Source: Nitrospiraceae bacterium
GTDB lineage: Bacteria; Nitrospirota; Nitrospiria; Nitrospirales; UBA8639
DNA length: 5,890 bases
Assembly: GCA_003523945.1 (NCBI GenBank)
Contig: DOFS01000057.1
Coordinates: 6,489 to 12,378 of the forward strand
Direction of reading: 5' to 3'
Shown: positions 3,628 through 5,890 of the stretch, in pieces
Numbering within the stretch: the stretch's first letter is position 1
Layout of the letters: each line of letters opens with the position of its first letter
Notes under the pieces: generated by a model
What the model was told of the DNA's origin: nothing
The model's input: only the letters and a program-made list of their open reading frames with translations
Database searches by the model: none
Made by a program: the position numbers and the translations under genes

Positions 3628-5890
3628 ATGATTCACCATGAACGCCTGATTCCGCCCCCCCACATTTATCCACCGGATGAATGGAACCTGATTGAAAAAC
3701 AGTTTAATCCGGACTTTTTGTCTCATACCGAAACCATCTATTCAATTGGCAACGGCTACCTTGGTATGCGTGGATGTCCGGAAGAGGGAGTGCCTGTCGC
3801 CCAGAATGGTACGTTCGTGAACGGCTTTTATGAATCATGGCCGATTCTGTATGGCGAGGAGGCGTATGGCTTTGCCAAAACCGGCCAGACCATTGTGAAT
3901 GTGACGGATGCCAAAAAAATCAAACTCTATGTTGACGATGAACCGTTTCATCTTTTCAACGCGACCCTCCTGAGTTTCGACCGTCGTCTCAATATGAAAT
4001 CCGCCACGCTGGACCGGCAGGTTGTGTGGGAGACCCCATCAGGAAAGCAGGTGTTAATCAAATCGAGACGTCTCGTATCTTTTCCCCACCGACACCTTGC
4101 GGCCATTTCCTACGAAGTTACCATGCTGAATGCCGAGGCACCGATCGTCATCTCTTCAGAGATGCTGTACCTTCACGATCAAAACAAGCGGGACGGTGAC
4201 CCCCGTCAGGGGAAAGGGTTTATGGAGCGCGTACTTCACCCACGGAAGCATGACGTCAAAGATCGTCGGGTGATCCTGTGCCATGGAACGAAAAACAGCA
4301 ACCTGACACTCGCTTGTGCCATCGACCATGAACTCAACACCGAATGTCCTCATTCTTACAAATGCAAGGGTTCTGAAGATTTCGGAGCGGTTGTGTTTTC
4401 GGTCGAGGCCCAGCCTGGCATGAGCATCCACCTTTTGAAATACATCACCTATCACACAACGGACACGGCCTCTCCTGAAGGGTTGTGCGACAGGGCCGAA
4501 CGGACCTTGGACCGGGCCATGGGCCATGGGTTCGATGGCATTTTGGCTGATCAGGAGCAATACATGGATGATTTCTGGAAAAGGAGCGATGTCCAAATTT
4601 GCGATATCAACCCAAAGTGGGCCAAACGTTCCACCATTGAAATTCAGCAGGCCATTCGCTTCAATCTGTTTCATATCCTGCAGGCAGCAGGGCGGGCTGA
4701 TACCCTCGGTGTCCCGGCCAAGGGTCTCACCGGTCAGGCCTATGAAGGCCAGTATTTTTGGGACACTGAAATCTATCTCCTTCCCTTCTTGATTTATACC
4801 TCCCCGCGCCTTGCCAAGAACCTCCTCATGTTTCGGTATCGCATGTTGGATCATGCCAGAGAACGAGCCCGAGCGTTGAATCAGAAAGGGGCTATGTTCC
4901 CTTGGAGAACCATTAACGGCGAAGAAGCCTCGGCCTACTATGCGGCGGGAACAGCCCAGCACCACATCAATGCCGACATTATGTATGCGCTGAGAAAGTA
5001 TGTGAATGCCACCGGCGATGAGGAGTTTCTGTATGACTATGGAGCGGAAATGTTGGTTGAAACGGCACGATTATGGAGTGACCTCGGATTCTTTTCCGAA
5101 CAAAAGGACGGAAAGTTTTGCATCCATGGCGTGACCGGACCCGATGAATACAATACCGTCGTCAACAATAACACCTATACCAATCTCATGGCGCGGGAGA
5201 ATTTGCGGTATGCCGCGGCGACGATCGAGTTGTTGTGCGAAAAGAAGCCCGACGTGTTCGCTGCCTTGGTCAGCAAGACGGCTTTGGAAATGGGTGAGGT
5301 CAAGGAGTGGCGGAGTGCGGCGGAGAACATGTACATCCCTTATGAGGAAAAAAGGGGAATTCATCCACAGGATGATGTCTTTTTAGACAAAGAGGTGTGG
5401 GATTTGAAGAATACTCCCTCGGAGAATTTCCCCCTGCTCCTCTTTTACCATCCGTTGGTCATCTATCGATATCAGGTGATTAAGCAGGCGGATATTGTCT
5501 TAGCCATGTTTCTGCTTGGTCAGGATTTCTCTCCGGAACAGAAGAAACGCAATTTTGACTATTATGACCCTTTAACTACAGGAGATTCTTCTCTTTCATC
5601 ATGCATTCAGAGTATTGTCGCGACGGAGATTGGCTATACGCAAAAGGCATTTGAATTAGGCCTGGCCGCCCTGCTGATGGATCTGGCTGATATCGGTGGA
5701 AACGTCAAAGATGGTTGCCACATCGCCTCGATGGGAGGGACGTGGATGGCCCTGACCTACGGGTTTGGCGGACTGCGGGATGACGATGGGATTCTTACGT
5801 TTCGACCCAGGCGCGCTCCGGACCAACCGGCAAAGTTGCGATTTCCTCTGACCTATCGCGGCCAAATTCTGGATGTGGAACTCGGTCCCG
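3628..5890 (+). CDS. GH65 inverting disaccharide phosphorylase (maltose/trehalose/kojibiose type), 3' truncated
   Basis: Here 754 codons are open to the right edge; family members run to about 750-800 residues, so only the C-terminal end is missing. The family cleaves an alpha-linked glucobiose with phosphate, giving beta-glucose 1-phosphate and glucose, in the cytoplasm; no signal peptide is seen. The N-terminal beta-sandwich domain (about 20-270) carries ETIYSIGNGYLGMRG at 35-49. The (alpha/alpha)6 catalytic domain (about 320-700) carries GLTGQAYEG...FWDTEIY (FWDTE 377-381), PWRTINGEEAS, YAAGTAQHHINADI, and GVTGPDEYN with the general acid Glu507 in the GPDEY motif. KQADIVL (Lys619-Asp622) and GDSSLSS (652-658) are conserved near the phosphate site. 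The small C-terminal domain begins with LTFRPR and RFPLTYRGQ. Sequence motifs do not settle whether the substrate is maltose, trehalose, kojibiose or nigerose. Its partner, the beta-phosphoglucomutase, lies 106 bases upstream and would consume the sugar phosphate product. Phosphorolysis is reversible, so synthesis of a storage or protectant disaccharide is also possible. Confidence 0.95.
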   Translation, partial: MIHHERLIPPPHIYPPDEWNLIEKQFNPDFLSHTETIYSIGNGYLGMRGCPEEGVPVAQNGTFVNGFYESWPILYGEEAYGFAKTGQTIVNVTDAKKIKLYVDDEPFHLFNATLLSFDRRLNMKSATLDRQVVWETPSGKQVLIKSRRLVSFPHRHLAAISYEVTMLNAEAPIVISSEMLYLHDQNKRDGDPRQGKGFMERVLHPRKHDVKDRRVILCHGTKNSNLTLACAIDHELNTECPHSYKCKGSEDFGAVVFSVEAQPGMSIHLLKYITYHTTDTASPEGLCDRAERTLDRAMGHGFDGILADQEQYMDDFWKRSDVQICDINPKWAKRSTIEIQQAIRFNLFHILQAAGRADTLGVPAKGLTGQAYEGQYFWDTEIYLLPFLIYTSPRLAKNLLMFRYRMLDHARERARALNQKGAMFPWRTINGEEASAYYAAGTAQHHINADIMYALRKYVNATGDEEFLYDYGAEMLVETARLWSDLGFFSEQKDGKFCIHGVTGPDEYNTVVNNNTYTNLMARENLRYAAATIELLCEKKPDVFAALVSKTALEMGEVKEWRSAAENMYIPYEEKRGIHPQDDVFLDKEVWDLKNTPSENFPLLLFYHPLVIYRYQVIKQADIVLAMFLLGQDFSPEQKKRNFDYYDPLTTGDSSLSSCIQSIVATEIGYTQKAFELGLAALLMDLADIGGNVKDGCHIASMGGTWMALTYGFGGLRDDDGILTFRPRRAPDQPAKLRFPLTYRGQILDVELGP

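Noticed and set aside
3522..3641. 39-codon frame beginning immediately after the mutase stop (TGA then ATG) and overlapping the GH65 start
   Set aside because: No clear ribosome binding site, no recognisable sequence, and it is expected by chance in this gap.
4156..4965. 269-codon open frame on the minus strand inside the GH65 gene
   Set aside because: It lies wholly antisense to a strongly supported GH65 gene, has no recognisable motifs, and its openness follows from the codon use of the gene opposite.

Overview
This is a bacterial chromosomal window of moderate to fairly high GC. Every convincing gene lies on the plus strand. The taxon cannot be fixed from the sequence. The mix of a UspE-type tandem universal stress protein, a small alpha/beta hydrolase and a beta-phosphoglucomutase/GH65 phosphorylase pair would suit an environmental Gram-negative, possibly a Nitrospira-like lineage, but that is inference. 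No rRNA, tRNA, insertion sequence or CRISPR array was seen.

Layout: (1) 3-146 is the C-terminal tail of a small hydrophobic protein cut by the window edge. (2) 147-667 is a 521-base stretch with no intact gene. It holds what looks like a decayed C-terminal scrap of a medium-chain dehydrogenase/reductase (zinc-type alcohol dehydrogenase or quinone reductase) with a frameshift near 371. (3) 668-1396 is a complete alpha/beta hydrolase with an intact Ser-Asp-His triad and a strong ribosome binding site. (4) 1495-2490 is a complete two-domain universal stress protein, with a GC-rich stem-loop over its stop codon. (5) 2491-2759 is a regulatory-looking gap with two abutting inverted repeats and a short Arg-rich upstream ORF that has a better Shine-Dalgarno than the gene it runs into. 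(6) 2760-3521 is a HAD-family beta-phosphoglucomutase. (7) 3628 to the right edge is a GH65 inverting disaccharide phosphorylase lacking only its extreme C-terminus.

Genes 6 and 7 form a recognisable pathway. The GH65 enzyme would phosphorolyse an alpha-linked glucobiose (maltose, trehalose, kojibiose or nigerose type) to beta-glucose 1-phosphate plus glucose. The mutase would convert beta-glucose 1-phosphate to glucose 6-phosphate. The actual disaccharide cannot be read from sequence alone. The stress protein and hydrolase upstream have their own spacing and no evident mechanistic link to the sugar genes; the neighbourhood is at most a loose stress/storage-carbohydrate group.

I did not find a convincing undescribed system. 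The items most worth a second look are the 5' region of the mutase gene (tandem dyads plus overlapping upstream ORF), the domain-order parallel with mycobacterial OtsB1, and the decayed dehydrogenase fragment.
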